Part shown: positions 44,009 to 52,293 of the stretch, in pieces | Layout of the letters: the number at the start of each line of letters is the position of its first letter | Numbering within the stretch: the first letter of the stretch is position 1 | Assembly (NCBI GenBank): GCA_037045535.1 | Contig: JBAOHI010000073.1 | Span: 434,001-498,000, forward strand | Reading direction: 5' to 3' | Length of the DNA: 64,000 nucleotides | Source of the DNA: Competibacter_A sp037045535 | GTDB lineage: Bacteria; Pseudomonadota; Gammaproteobacteria; Competibacterales; Competibacteraceae | Notes under the pieces: model-generated | The model's input: only the letters and a program-made list of their open reading frames with translations | What the model was told of the DNA's origin: nothing | The model's database searches: none | Translations under genes and position numbers: made by a program

Positions 44009-44060
44009 AACGGGTGGCGTAAAACGGCAGGCACAGCCAGCGCCGTTCCATCCGCTTGTT
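43910..44060 (+). repeat. direct repeat copy 1 flanking the glyoxalase-like gene
   Basis: This segment covers the end of the zinc-ribbon gene plus about 50 bp. It matches 44843-44980 along its length with scattered mismatches and a short indel. Identical tracts include CGCCTCTTACAACGACCTCG and ATCCGCTTGTT. It contains inverted arms CAACAAG and CTTGTTG near its right end. Confidence 0.8.
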
Positions 44061-44072
44061 GAGGGGCTTAGG

Positions 44073-44717
44073 GTGTCGCGTTCATTCCTCGATCACATCG
44101 CGGTTACCGCATTCTCACTGGAAGCGGGCGCCGCCTTCGTTTTCGAGAACCTTGGGGTTTCTCCGCAAATCGGCGGCGAACACCCGCGCATGGCAACCCA
44201 CAACCTGCTGCTGCGCCTCGGTGATACCATGTTTCTTGAGGTCATCGCACCGAACCGAGCCGTCCCGTCGCCGTCGCGGCCTCGGTGGTTCGCCCTTGAC
44301 AGTCTTACATCCCACTCGTCGCCTTCTCTGTCCACATGGGTTGTGCGTACCCCCGATATCCGTGCTGCTGTTACCGCATCTTCCGAACCACTTGGGAATA
44401 TTGAACCCATGAGTCGTGGTGCGCTCGACTGGCTCATTACCATCCCTGCTGACGGTTCAGTTCCACTCGACGGGGTAGCTCCCGCGCTCATCGAATGGCA
44501 TACCGATGTTCACCCCGCGACCAAGCTTGAAGATAGTGGGCTTGCTCTGACCAAACTTGAGATCATTCACCCAACTCCAAACCGTGTCTCTCGGTTGCTT
44601 TCATCACTTGATCTTGATGCTCCGGTTTCCGTATTACCAGCAGTGCCTGGCGCATCAGCACGCTTGGTTGCGCACATCAAGACACCGCAGGGACTTCGAA
44701 TCCTATCTGCCCCCTAG
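44073..44717 (+). CDS. glyoxalase-like (VOC-type) protein
   Basis: 214 residues from a GTG at 44073. MSRSFLDHIAVTAFSLEAGAAFVFENLGV at the start and LIEWHTDVHPATKLEDSGLALTKLEIIHP in the second half fit the glyoxalase-like domain (PF13468-type) of the VOC superfamily. No specific substrate can be named. Codon use is more T-rich in the third position than its neighbours (TCTTGATCTTGATGCTCC), and the gene lies between two direct repeats, both consistent with recent arrival. Confidence 0.65.
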   Translation: MSRSFLDHIAVTAFSLEAGAAFVFENLGVSPQIGGEHPRMATHNLLLRLGDTMFLEVIAPNRAVPSPSRPRWFALDSLTSHSSPSLSTWVVRTPDIRAAVTASSEPLGNIEPMSRGALDWLITIPADGSVPLDGVAPALIEWHTDVHPATKLEDSGLALTKLEIIHPTPNRVSRLLSSLDLDAPVSVLPAVPGASARLVAHIKTPQGLRILSAP

Positions 44718-44789
44718 CCCATCATTACCACCGAACTGATCGCGGCAAGCCGCACCAGGCCGGTGAATTCAGCTATTACAAATTTCTTT

Positions 44790-44849
44790 AACAGTCGGGA
44801 ACGGATCAGGAAGCGCACGCCTTCCGGCCTTTCCAGGGAAAACATGCCG
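44790..44849 (-). pseudogene. relic of a second DUF779 gene
   Basis: On the minus strand this segment encodes GMFSLERPEGVRFLIRSRLL, nearly identical to the C-terminal end of the intact DUF779 protein at 60191-60559. About 61 bp match 60231-60291 with four mismatches. The similarity stops at a short shared tract (CATGCCGC) where copy 2 of the zinc-ribbon repeat begins, so the fragment was joined by recombination. It suggests that an aldehyde dehydrogenase/DUF779 locus once stood next to the AcoR-type regulator. Confidence 0.75.
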
Positions 44850-44980
44850 CTCACTGCCCGGAGTATGACAACGTTGCTCCCATGCGCAACGCTATCGCCA
44901 ATCCGCCTCTTACAACGACCTCGCGCCAACAAGCGGCATCAAACAGCAGGCACGGCCAGTGCCGTTCTATCCGCTTGTTA
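44843..44980 (+). repeat. direct repeat copy 2 flanking the glyoxalase-like gene
   Basis: Second copy of the segment at 43910-44060. The zinc-ribbon reading frame is not maintained as a complete gene because its first half is absent. The right end forms a longer stem, AACAAGCGG with CCGCTTGTT enclosing GGCAC/GTGCC, which could also act as a transcription barrier. Confidence 0.8.
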
Positions 44981-44997
44981 TAAATTTATTTTTTGCC

Positions 44998-45027
44998 TTG
45001 ACAAAGGGGGTCTTTATAGACTATCCA
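44998..45027 (+). promoter_or_regulatory. possible promoter of the AcoR-type regulator
   Basis: A perfect TTGACA at 44998-45003 is followed after 18 bp by TATCCA. The -10 match is poor. The region from here to the ATG at 45161 is AT-rich and has no gene. Confidence 0.3.
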
Positions 45028-45160
45028 ATTTAGATGAAAGCAAGTGTTATAGAAAACATAACATTTCAAGGGATACGTTAAGCCTTATCTAGGGCCCTAA
45101 ATATCGCAAAATATCGCAGGGGGTTTATTCGGATAGGCTCTCAATGCAAGAGGAGGAGCT

Positions 45161-47092
45161 ATGTTCGAAAAGACAGCTGCGCACGCGGAGCAAATATTTT
45201 CTGTCGTGCAGGGCAACGGACCCCTCCCTTCCCTGGAAACCAGCATCGTCCGTTCCTGGCTCCGTTGCGTCGAGCAACACCGCCTCGATCCCGGTCATTC
45301 CCACCAAACCCAAGTGCTCGAATCCCCTCACCTGCGCGAGCACCAGGAACGTTTGGACGAGTTTCTGGAAATCGCTCGGCTCGAAGCGAGCAATCTCTAT
45401 CAACGGATCGCCGGCTCTGGTTTTGCGGTCATTTTGACCGATGCCGACGGCGTGATCGTAAACTGGATCGGCGATATCAGCTTGAGCACGCTTTTCGAGA
45501 AATCCGGCCTGTGGTTGGGTGCCGTTTGGGATGAAGCAAACGAAGGGACCAACGGGATCGGCACTGTCCTGATCGAGCGAAAAGCCTTGACTGTTCACGG
45601 CGACGAACATTTCCGCAGCCAACACGCCAAGCTCACCTGTTCCGCATCGCCGATTTTCGATCCCCACGGCCAGCTTGTCGCCGTTCTGGATATCTCTTCA
45701 GTCAACTCGCAAGATTCCAAGCAAAGCCAGCTCCATACGCTCGCCTTGGCCGCCCTGAGCACCAGGATGATCGAACACGGCTGCTTTTTGAAAGCATTTC
45801 GCGAACAACGGGTGCTCCGTTTTCACCAGCGGACCGAATTCATCGGTCGTAGTAGCGAAGGATTGTTGGCGTTCGACGAGGACGGCCGCATCCTAGCCAC
45901 CAACCAGAGCGCAGCGGACCAGCTCCAGCGGCCCCGCTCCGAAATCGTCGGCCAACCGATCCATTCGCTGTTCACCGCCGGTTTGGATGCTCTGTTGGGA
46001 TACGACCGTGCTCGACCCGAAACGCCGTGGCCACTTCGAGACGAAGCGGGAAATCGGTTTTTTTCCCTGCTACATCGAACCGAGCGCCGACCCGTTCGCT
46101 GCTCTGCCCCCCGAACCATCGAAATCAAACCCTTGCCGTTGGCGTCGTGGAGTTTGGAGGCACTGTCCGAAGCGGACCCGACGATGGCTTACAACGCCCG
46201 TTGCGCCCGACGGGTTATGAACAAAGGCGTCAACATTCTATTGACGGGCGAAACTGGCACCGGCAAGGAACTGTTCACCAAGGCTATTCACGATGCCAGC
46301 GCGCGATCCGGTAAACCGTTCATCGCCGTGAACTGCGCGGCCATCCCGGAAAACCTGATCGAAAGCGAGTTGTTCGGCTACAAATACGGGGCATTCACCG
46401 GTGCTCGCCAGGAAGGTCGTCGTGGCAAGATCCAGCAGGCGAACGGTGGCACCTTGTTCCTGGACGAAATCGGCGACATGCCGTTGCCCTTGCAATCGCG
46501 ATTGCTACGCGTGCTGGAAGACAAGGAAGTGCTACCGCTCGGCAGCGATATTCCGGTGCCCGTGGATCTGCATTTGATCAGCGCCACTCACCGCAACCTG
46601 CGCGAGCGCGTCGCGGCCGGAGCGTTTCGCGAAGACCTTTACTATCGCCTGAACGGCCTGGAGCTGACGCTGGCCGCCTTACGCGAACGCTGCGACCGCC
46701 GATTGCTGATCCGCAGGCTGCTGGCGACCGAAAGCGACGGCGCGAGCATACGCATCACCGAAGACGCGTTCGTGGCGCTCGACGCCTATGCGTGGCCGGG
46801 CAATATCCGTCAACTGCGCAACGTGCTGCGCACCGCCGTAGCGCTCTGTGAAGACCAGACCATCCGGATCGAGGATTTACCGACGGAAATCTCTGGCCTG
46901 ACATCGCGCGGCCCGGCGCGGGACGCCGGCGCCAGTCTCGGGCAAGCCGAGCGGGATGCCTTGTTGCGCGAACTGGATCGCCACGGCTGGCATATCACCA
47001 ATACCGCGTCTGGGCTGGGCGTCAGCCGCAACACGCTGTATCGCAAACTACGCAAGCACGGCATTCAGCCGCGCGAGTACCCGGCGCCGTAA
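45161..47092 (+). CDS. AcoR-type sigma54-dependent activator
   Basis: 643 residues. N-terminal GAF-like sensor (SGFAVILTDADGVIVNWIGD, then WDEANEGTNGIGTVLIERKALTVHGDEHF, the AcoR signature), a PAS-like segment (GRILATNQSAADQLQRP), an AAA+ domain with Walker A GETGTGKE, the sigma54 contact motif GAFTGA, Walker B GGTLFLDEIGD, and a C-terminal Fis-type helix-turn-helix (ITNTASGLGVSRNTLYRKLRKHGI). AcoR relatives activate alcohol, acetoin and aldehyde dehydrogenase genes. It converges on the mycofactocin operon and is its likely regulator, but the operon promoter lies outside the window. Confidence 0.85.
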   Translation: MFEKTAAHAEQIFSVVQGNGPLPSLETSIVRSWLRCVEQHRLDPGHSHQTQVLESPHLREHQERLDEFLEIARLEASNLYQRIAGSGFAVILTDADGVIVNWIGDISLSTLFEKSGLWLGAVWDEANEGTNGIGTVLIERKALTVHGDEHFRSQHAKLTCSASPIFDPHGQLVAVLDISSVNSQDSKQSQLHTLALAALSTRMIEHGCFLKAFREQRVLRFHQRTEFIGRSSEGLLAFDEDGRILATNQSAADQLQRPRSEIVGQPIHSLFTAGLDALLGYDRARPETPWPLRDEAGNRFFSLLHRTERRPVRCSAPRTIEIKPLPLASWSLEALSEADPTMAYNARCARRVMNKGVNILLTGETGTGKELFTKAIHDASARSGKPFIAVNCAAIPENLIESELFGYKYGAFTGARQEGRRGKIQQANGGTLFLDEIGDMPLPLQSRLLRVLEDKEVLPLGSDIPVPVDLHLISATHRNLRERVAAGAFREDLYYRLNGLELTLAALRERCDRRLLIRRLLATESDGASIRITEDAFVALDAYAWPGNIRQLRNVLRTAVALCEDQTIRIEDLPTEISGLTSRGPARDAGASLGQAERDALLRELDRHGWHITNTASGLGVSRNTLYRKLRKHGIQPREYPAP

Positions 47093-47200
47093 GCCAGCAA
47101 CGCGACACTCACCCGCGCGAACGACGCGAAAATCCACCAGGCGAGACTGTGGATGGTTCATCCGACGACTCGAAAGGCGTGGTCTGCAATGCCCTCCCCT

Positions 47201-47518
47201 TTATCCTTCGCGTACTTGCGAGAGAGGGGTTGCCGCACAGTCCGTCAAAATACCCAATCCCGCCAGCCGAGCAACCGCCGCGACCAGCGTCTCGTGGGCC
47301 GTGCTGGGCAAATCCTGCAGCCGCAGAAACTCGTCGAGAACGTCTCGTAACGAACGGTGTCCGTCCAAATGGTTCACCAGATCGACCAATCGATGGGACT
47401 GCAGAAAATAGAGGCGGCGGTTGTCGTAGCGGTACACCAGACCACCGAAGCGTTCCGGTCTGATCGCCACATTCGGAGCCAGCCGGTAGCAGGCGGCCAA
47501 TTCGACGGTCGCATTCAT
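47201..47518 (-). CDS. mftB: mycofactocin biosynthesis chaperone MftB
   Basis: 105 residues. The PqqD-like RiPP recognition fold is visible in YRLAPNVAIRPERFGGLVYRYDNRRLYFLQSHRLVDLVNHLDGHRSLRDVL (ends quoted: YRLAPNVAIRPE and GHRSLRDVL). MftB binds the MftA leader and presents its core to the radical SAM enzyme MftC. The start (47518) overlaps the SDR stop as ATGA. It is the last gene of the operon, an unusual place since mftB normally follows mftA and precedes mftC. Confidence 0.88.
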   Translation of the reverse strand: MNATVELAACYRLAPNVAIRPERFGGLVYRYDNRRLYFLQSHRLVDLVNHLDGHRSLRDVLDEFLRLQDLPSTAHETLVAAVARLAGLGILTDCAATPLSQVREG

Positions 47519-48324
47519 TTCAGCATCCTCCCAGCGTCGATGGAGAGTTTTTGTCCAGTCACGTAGCGCGCCTCGTCGGAAACCAGCCAGAGCGCGGCGT
47601 TGGCGACATCTTCCGCTTCGATCAGCTTGACCGGCAAAGCATTGCCGTGGCGGATGAACTCGATCAGATCCTCGGTAGCCATATCGGCGGCCTGCGCCAT
47701 GCCGGGAATGATGTCGGTGTTCACGGCGGTAGGATGCAGCGTATTGACGGTGATGCGATGCGGCGCCAGCTCCTGCGCCAGCGCGTGGGCTAAACCGATC
47801 ACCCCCCATTTCGAGGCGCAGTAGTGCGCCATTCCCGGCTCCCCGCGCAAACCGGCGACCGATGAGGTCATGACGATGCTGCCACCGGTTCCTTGCGCCA
47901 ACATCTGTGGTACCACGTATTTCACCGCCAGCCAGTAACCCTTGAGGTTGACATCGAGCATGATGTCCCACCATTCCTCGGTGATATCCCAGGTCAAGGC
48001 CATATCGGCGATGCCGGCATTGCAGACCAGAATATCGATGTGCCCGAACGCGGCGACCGTTTCGGCGACGGCGGCGGCCATCGCCGCACTGTCGCGCACG
48101 TCGGTGACCAGTTCCAAGGCTCGGCGGCCAAGTGCGCGTACTTGGCTGGCCGTTTCTTCCAGATCGCTGCGACCCGCCAGCGAATAGCGCGGGTAAGGGA
48201 GATCGCGGCAAATGTCCAGCGCCGCGATGTCGGCCCCCTCACGGGCCATCAGCACGGCGTGCGCCCGACCCTGACCGCGTCCCGCCCCGGTAATCAGCGC
48301 GACCTTACCTTCCAGTTTACCCAT
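47515..48324 (-). CDS. mycofactocin-coupled SDR family oxidoreductase
   Basis: 269 residues from ATG 48324 (GGAG 11 bases upstream). Rossmann motif ITGAGRGQGRAHAV, an insert after beta strand 2 (DICRDLPYPRYSLAGRSDLEET) that is typical of mycofactocin-coupled SDRs with non-exchangeable NAD, catalytic SSVAGLRGEPGMAHYCASK (Ser, Tyr, Lys) and NTLHPTAVNTDI. By family knowledge these enzymes pass electrons from alcohol oxidation to mycofactocin rather than releasing NADH. Coupled to mftB and 166 bp after mftA. Confidence 0.88.
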   Translation of the reverse strand: MGKLEGKVALITGAGRGQGRAHAVLMAREGADIAALDICRDLPYPRYSLAGRSDLEETASQVRALGRRALELVTDVRDSAAMAAAVAETVAAFGHIDILVCNAGIADMALTWDITEEWWDIMLDVNLKGYWLAVKYVVPQMLAQGTGGSIVMTSSVAGLRGEPGMAHYCASKWGVIGLAHALAQELAPHRITVNTLHPTAVNTDIIPGMAQAADMATEDLIEFIRHGNALPVKLIEAEDVANAALWLVSDEARYVTGQKLSIDAGRMLK

Positions 48325-48389
48325 CGTACCGTATTCTCCACGCTTGGTTCGGCCGCACGCCGCCGGCAATGCCCGACAGGGCAGCGCAA

Positions 48390-48416
48390 CCGTCCGGCTC
48401 CACACGAACCGGACGG
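48390..48416 (-). promoter_or_regulatory. strong stem-loop between mftA and the SDR gene
   Basis: CCGTCCGG (48390-48397) and CCGGACGG (48409-48416) form a perfect 8-bp stem with an 11-nt loop. No T run follows on the minus strand, so it is more likely a stabilising or processing element than a complete terminator. Confidence 0.55.
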
Positions 48417-48446
48417 GATCGGTTTCAGGTTTCGGCCACAATCGCA

Positions 48447-48469
48447 CCACCGCCGTTTTTCGCCGGTGG
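48447..48469 (-). promoter_or_regulatory. stem-loop just downstream of mftA
   Basis: CCACCG and CGGTGG flank an inner CG/CG pair and a five-base loop. It starts about 22 nt after the mftA stop on the minus strand. Together with the stem at 48390-48416 it could protect the mftA message and lower expression of the downstream SDR and mftB. Confidence 0.5.
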
Positions 48470-48490
48470 GCGAGGTATGCTTGTGTCGGG

Positions 48491-48679
48491 TCAGTAGACG
48501 CCGCACATCCCATCGATGCTGACTTCCTCGATCAGCAATTCTTCGGTGATCCGAGGCGGTTCAACCGCTGGTTCGATCCGCCGAGCGACGACGTTTTCGG
48601 TCGGCGGGACAGGAATGGCCGCCGTGGGCGGAAGCGGTTGAGCAGGCATCGCCGGGCGTTGTTCGACAGGAATATACAT
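48491..48679 (-). CDS. mftA: mycofactocin precursor peptide MftA
   Basis: 62 residues. The C-terminus EEVSIDGMCGVY is the family signature; the last Val-Tyr pair is the part converted into the redox cofactor by MftC, after which MftE releases the C-terminal dipeptide unit. The start at 48679 has AAGGAG about 9 bases upstream; the longer frame to 48769 lacks a site. The leader is long and proline-rich (PAMPAQPLPPTAAIPVPP), about twice the length of the M. tuberculosis precursor. It lies 103 bp after mftF and is followed by two stem-loops. Confidence 0.95.
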   Translation of the reverse strand: MYIPVEQRPAMPAQPLPPTAAIPVPPTENVVARRIEPAVEPPRITEELLIEEVSIDGMCGVY

Positions 48680-48782
48680 GGCAGTGATCTCCTTGGGGTT
48701 GATTAATCGCAGAGGTAAGAAGGTGGCGCCGTCAGCCGGTCGCGGGGCTCGAATCACGATGGATTGCATCGCCTCCCCGGCA

Positions 48783-50324
48783 TCAGCGCCGCCAGCACAG
48801 ACGCGGCAGCAGCGGACGCAAGGTGCGCCACCGCCAGCAACCGCGCCAGATTCCGAGCTGGTAAGCGGCTAGCTCCAGCCAGTACAAGCCGACGAACGCC
48901 GGCCACGATAGCCGGGGTTGCAGGCGGCGGTAATCCGTCAGCGGCGCGACCGCCAGCAGCGGGACCACCGCCGCCAGCAAACCGGGCCACGCCAGCCCGA
49001 CGGCGAGCAGTGGGAAACCGTAATAGCGGACCGCGTTGGCGCTCAGGTGGTAAAGCGCCGCCGCATGCTCCCGGCCCAGCGCGGCGGCGATGCGGCCAAC
49101 CGATAGCTCGACCGCCAGCCGTCGCAGCTTGCGTCGCTTCTCGAACAGTTCCGCACCGAACAGAGCGACCGCCGCCACCCCCAGCCACAACGCCGCCGCC
49201 CCGAGCCAAGGCACCAGGGCGACCGCCGTCAGCGCCAGCAGATCGACAGCCGGCATCGGCATCAGGCGCCGGCTTTCCGGGTGACGCTGCTGCAAGATTG
49301 CTTCGGAAGAGCCGTAATCGGCGCGGCGACTCAGCCAATCGCCCCATCGCACCCGATGATCGTGCACGATCCGGCCCTCTGGCACATACCGAGCACGCGA
49401 GCCGGCACGCAGGACGCGCCAGATGAAATCCACGTCCTCGCCCACTCGCAAGGTCGCGTCGAAGCCGCCTTGATCCCGCATCGCATCGCGTCGCACCAGC
49501 AGATTGCAGGTCGGCAGATAAGACACGGCCGCCGCCGGGGTCACTTCCGCCGCGACCGCGCCCATGTCCAGCGGCGAACGTACCGCCTCAAACGCCGCGA
49601 CCGCGCCCCGGGCAGCCGGCGCGACGACCCGGCCGCCGACGATGGCAATCTCCGGATCCGCAAAATAGGGGACGAGTGCGCGCAGCCAGTCCGGCTCCGC
49701 CACGCAGTCGTTGTCGGTAAACGCCAGTACCGTTCCGGTCGCTACCGCCGCCGCGAGGTTGCGCGCGGCGGATTGACCGATATTGCGTTCTTGGCGCAGC
49801 AGGGTAACCGGCAAATCCCGCAACACCGACGCCAGCGGTGGCGTCGAGGCATCGTCCACCACGATGATCTCGCGACGGTCAGCGGGATAGTCCAGCGCCA
49901 GCAGGGATTGCACGCAGCGGCGGGTTGCCGCCGGGCGGCCGCGCGCCGGCACGATGATCGACACCTTGGGCCAGAACACGGGAATCGGCGGATACCAAAC
50001 CAGCAACCGACGACGCCACAACTCATCCAAAAAGGCGGTGATATCGGCTGACGCCGGGTCGGAACCGGTCTTCGCGAGTTCGGCAACGCTGCACGGCCGC
50101 TGCAAGGCGGCGAGCAACACCGTCGCCCGCTGGTTCAAACGCAACGCCCACAACGGCCGCAGACAAAGTAAGACGCCGCCCCGCGCATCGATGCGGACCG
50201 ATAGACCCGGCTGCAAGGCGTAGCGTGCAGGCTGCAGCGCCGGCAAATCCGCCGACGCGGACGCCGCATCGCCGCCGGGATCGCGGAACTGCTCAAAAGT
50301 CGCTGCCTGGATCGCCGGCATCAT
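48783..50324 (-). CDS. mftF: mycofactocin glycosyltransferase MftF
   Basis: 513 residues. The first 110 residues resemble a PqqD-like domain (LQPGLSVRIDARGGVLLCLRP ... CSVAELAKTG). A family 2 glycosyltransferase follows from about residue 121: VSIIVPARGRPAATRRCVQSL, IIVVDDAS, FTDNDCVAEPDWL and VGEDVDFIWRVLRAG. Hydrophobic segments near 365-395 and 430-470 suggest membrane attachment. MftF adds beta-glucose units to mycofactocin. It overlaps mftE by 4 bp and precedes mftA. Confidence 0.92.
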   Translation of the reverse strand: MMPAIQAATFEQFRDPGGDAASASADLPALQPARYALQPGLSVRIDARGGVLLCLRPLWALRLNQRATVLLAALQRPCSVAELAKTGSDPASADITAFLDELWRRRLLVWYPPIPVFWPKVSIIVPARGRPAATRRCVQSLLALDYPADRREIIVVDDASTPPLASVLRDLPVTLLRQERNIGQSAARNLAAAVATGTVLAFTDNDCVAEPDWLRALVPYFADPEIAIVGGRVVAPAARGAVAAFEAVRSPLDMGAVAAEVTPAAAVSYLPTCNLLVRRDAMRDQGGFDATLRVGEDVDFIWRVLRAGSRARYVPEGRIVHDHRVRWGDWLSRRADYGSSEAILQQRHPESRRLMPMPAVDLLALTAVALVPWLGAAALWLGVAAVALFGAELFEKRRKLRRLAVELSVGRIAAALGREHAAALYHLSANAVRYYGFPLLAVGLAWPGLLAAVVPLLAVAPLTDYRRLQPRLSWPAFVGLYWLELAAYQLGIWRGCWRWRTLRPLLPRLCWRR

Positions 50325-51100
50325 GCGTCGGTGCTCGCGGCACGGGCTGCCGGCTCAGCGGCCAACAGCGCGGCCAGCGCTGCCTCGTAGCACGCGGCTT
50401 GCGCCGCCAGATAACGCTCCCCCCGGTCCGCCTCCGCCGGCCGCGGATCGCCCACCACGCCGCTGGCAGCCAGCGCTCGCGTGCCGGCCGCGACCAGTCG
50501 AGCCAGTCCCTCATCCATGTCGCCGGTATAGTCCGGCGCCGCCCGATCCATGCGCACCTGCTCCGGGCACAGCCGCAGCAGCTCCGAAGTTTCGCCTTCG
50601 CCCGCGTGCAGACCCACGGCGGTGAATGGGATACCATCCAGCGCCGCGACGGTTCGCACGGCCTCGCCGCAGACGGTCGCGGCATCGGGAATCCACAACG
50701 CCAGTTCGGGCAATTCTCGCCGCAACCGCGCTGCCGCCAGCGCCAGCGCCCGGCCGTTACCGCCATGCGCGGACAGCACCACCAAGCGTCGCACACCCCA
50801 GCCGGCCATGCGGTGCGCACAATCCGCGATCACCGCCGCCAACGTCTCGGCGGCCAAGCTCAACAGACCGGCAAAACCGCCGTGCTCGTCGGAACAGCCG
50901 ACAGGCAAGACGGGCGCTACCAGTACCGGCAAACGCTCGGCCAGCCGCTCGGCCAGCGCCACCGCGCGCACGGTATCGGTGCCGAGCGGCAGATGGGGAC
51001 CGTGCTGCTCGGTGGCGCCCAGCGGCAAGATCACCGTGGTCGCACCGGCAGCCACCGCCTCAGCCACTTCCGGCCAAGTCAGTTCGGCCAGTCGCTTCAT
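50321..51100 (-). CDS. mftE: mycofactocin peptidase MftE (creatininase family)
   Basis: 259 residues. Metal-binding blocks of the creatininase fold are intact: ILPLGATEQHGPHLPLGTDT near residue 25, SDEHGGFAGLLSLAAE near 70, LSAHGGNGRALALAAARL near 108 and VGLHAGEGETSELLRL near 155. MftE hydrolyses the modified precursor to release the AHDP dipeptide-derived unit. Both ends overlap neighbours by 4 bp (etfB before, mftF after), so translation is tightly coupled. Confidence 0.92.
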   Translation of the reverse strand: MKRLAELTWPEVAEAVAAGATTVILPLGATEQHGPHLPLGTDTVRAVALAERLAERLPVLVAPVLPVGCSDEHGGFAGLLSLAAETLAAVIADCAHRMAGWGVRRLVVLSAHGGNGRALALAAARLRRELPELALWIPDAATVCGEAVRTVAALDGIPFTAVGLHAGEGETSELLRLCPEQVRMDRAAPDYTGDMDEGLARLVAAGTRALAASGVVGDPRPAEADRGERYLAAQAACYEAALAALLAAEPAARAASTDA

Positions 51101-51975
51101 GATTCGATCCGCCGTTCCAGAAAACCGTGTTCGAGCAGAAACTGCACGATAGCGTCGGCTTGCTGTTCCACCGTGCCGCCCTCCAGAATTTTGCCCGATT
51201 TGCCGGCTATGCCAGCGGACAGAATCTGGCCGATCCGCTCTTCGACCGAGCCGGCGGAATCGGGCGCGAACAGAACCCGCGCGCGCGGGCGCGGCGGCAT
51301 GATCTCGTGCAGGGTCATCGCCGGAAAGCGCAAGTCTTGGGGCGATAAATCCAAAGCGTCCAGCCCGTACAGCGGAATCGGCGCATGCTTGGCCCGCATC
51401 AGGCTGGGCAGACTGGCTTGGCGCAACCGGATCCCGTCCACGTCCAAGCCGAGAACGGCCGGTAACCGAACCTCGCTTTCGGCGCGCGCTCCGCGCGCCA
51501 GCCGGCGCTGGACTAGTGCCTGTCCCGCATCGATTTCAAACTGCGTCACGTCGGTGAGCGCCGGCCAATCGAGATGTTCAGCCAGCAAGGCGGGGACTGT
51601 GCCGGAACCGCGATCCGCGCTGTGCCCGCCGCACAGCACCAGGTCCGGCAAGCCGACCACCCGTAGCGCGGCCGCCAGCAGGATGCTGGTGATCGCCGGC
51701 TTGATCGGGCCGAGCGCGGCATCCCACACCCGAGCGGCGCGGTCGGCGCCCGCCGCCAGCGCGTCCCGTAACAACGCGTCCGCCTCGGCCGGACCGACGC
51801 TGAGGGCGGTCACGGCTCCGTGCGGCGGCCGCAACCGCAACGCCAGCTCCAAGGCGCTTTCGTCGGCCGGGTTGATCATATACAGCATGCGGCCTTCGTC
51901 GATCGCGCCGGTCAGCGGATCCACTTCGACCGTGCTCGGATCGGGAACGTATTTGAGGCAAACGGCAATGTGCAT
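51097..51975 (-). CDS. electron transfer flavoprotein beta subunit (FixA-like)
   Basis: 292 residues. MHIAVCLKYVPDPSTVEVDPLTGAIDEGRMLYMINPADESALELALRL (start and end: MHIAVCLKYVPDPS, NPADESALELALRL) and GHSADRGSGTVPALLAEHLDWP are EtfB/FixA features for AMP or FAD binding. With the alpha subunit it carries electrons from dehydrogenases to a quinone oxidoreductase. It sits between fixX and mftE inside the operon, so the ETF appears dedicated to this pathway. Whether it bifurcates electrons cannot be decided from the sequence by eye. Confidence 0.88.
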   Translation of the reverse strand: MHIAVCLKYVPDPSTVEVDPLTGAIDEGRMLYMINPADESALELALRLRPPHGAVTALSVGPAEADALLRDALAAGADRAARVWDAALGPIKPAITSILLAAALRVVGLPDLVLCGGHSADRGSGTVPALLAEHLDWPALTDVTQFEIDAGQALVQRRLARGARAESEVRLPAVLGLDVDGIRLRQASLPSLMRAKHAPIPLYGLDALDLSPQDLRFPAMTLHEIMPPRPRARVLFAPDSAGSVEERIGQILSAGIAGKSGKILEGGTVEQQADAIVQFLLEHGFLERRIES

Positions 51976-52005
51976 GGCGCGCTCCGCTCGATAGGTCCAG
52001 GCTGC

Positions 52006-52293
52006 TCAGGATTCCCGAAACGTGACCCCGTAACCGCCGTCCGGGTAGGACCAGCGGATGGCCCCTTCCTGGTTGCAGGCGACATAGCAAGTGCCGCACT
52101 CGAAGCACTGTTCGTAGTTGAACAGGATGCCACCATCGTCCAGCGGCACGAATAGATTGGCGGGGCAAACGTAAACGCAGGCGTGCAGCGTGCAGCCGGC
52201 GCGGCAGACCGACGAGTCGACAACGATGTGAGGGGTCGCCGCCACCCGAAAGCGCACCGTGCGCATCTTCTCTTCGTGGGTAGTCATCACCAT
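52006..52293 (-). CDS. FixX-like ferredoxin
   Basis: 95 residues. Cysteine groups CRAGCTLHACVYVCP and CFECGTCYVACN can hold one or two 4Fe-4S clusters. The C-terminus (GAIRWSYPDGGYGVTFRES) matches the conserved end of FixX, which delivers electrons to the flavoprotein FixC. ATG at 52293 overlaps the fixC end by 7 bp; the ATG at 52287, which shares a base with the fixC stop, is an alternative. Confidence 0.85.
   Translation of the reverse strand: MVMTTHEEKMRTVRFRVAATPHIVVDSSVCRAGCTLHACVYVCPANLFVPLDDGGILFNYEQCFECGTCYVACNQEGAIRWSYPDGGYGVTFRES

Noticed and set aside
43990..44980. Inverted arms CAACAAG/CTTGTTG at the ends of both repeats look like integron attC sites
   Set aside because: The flanking core sequences do not fit RYYYAAC and GTTRRRY at either copy and there is no integrase or cassette array in the window.
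48390..48469. The two hairpins after mftA as intrinsic terminators
   Set aside because: Neither is followed by a T run on the minus strand, and the downstream SDR and mftB genes need to be transcribed.
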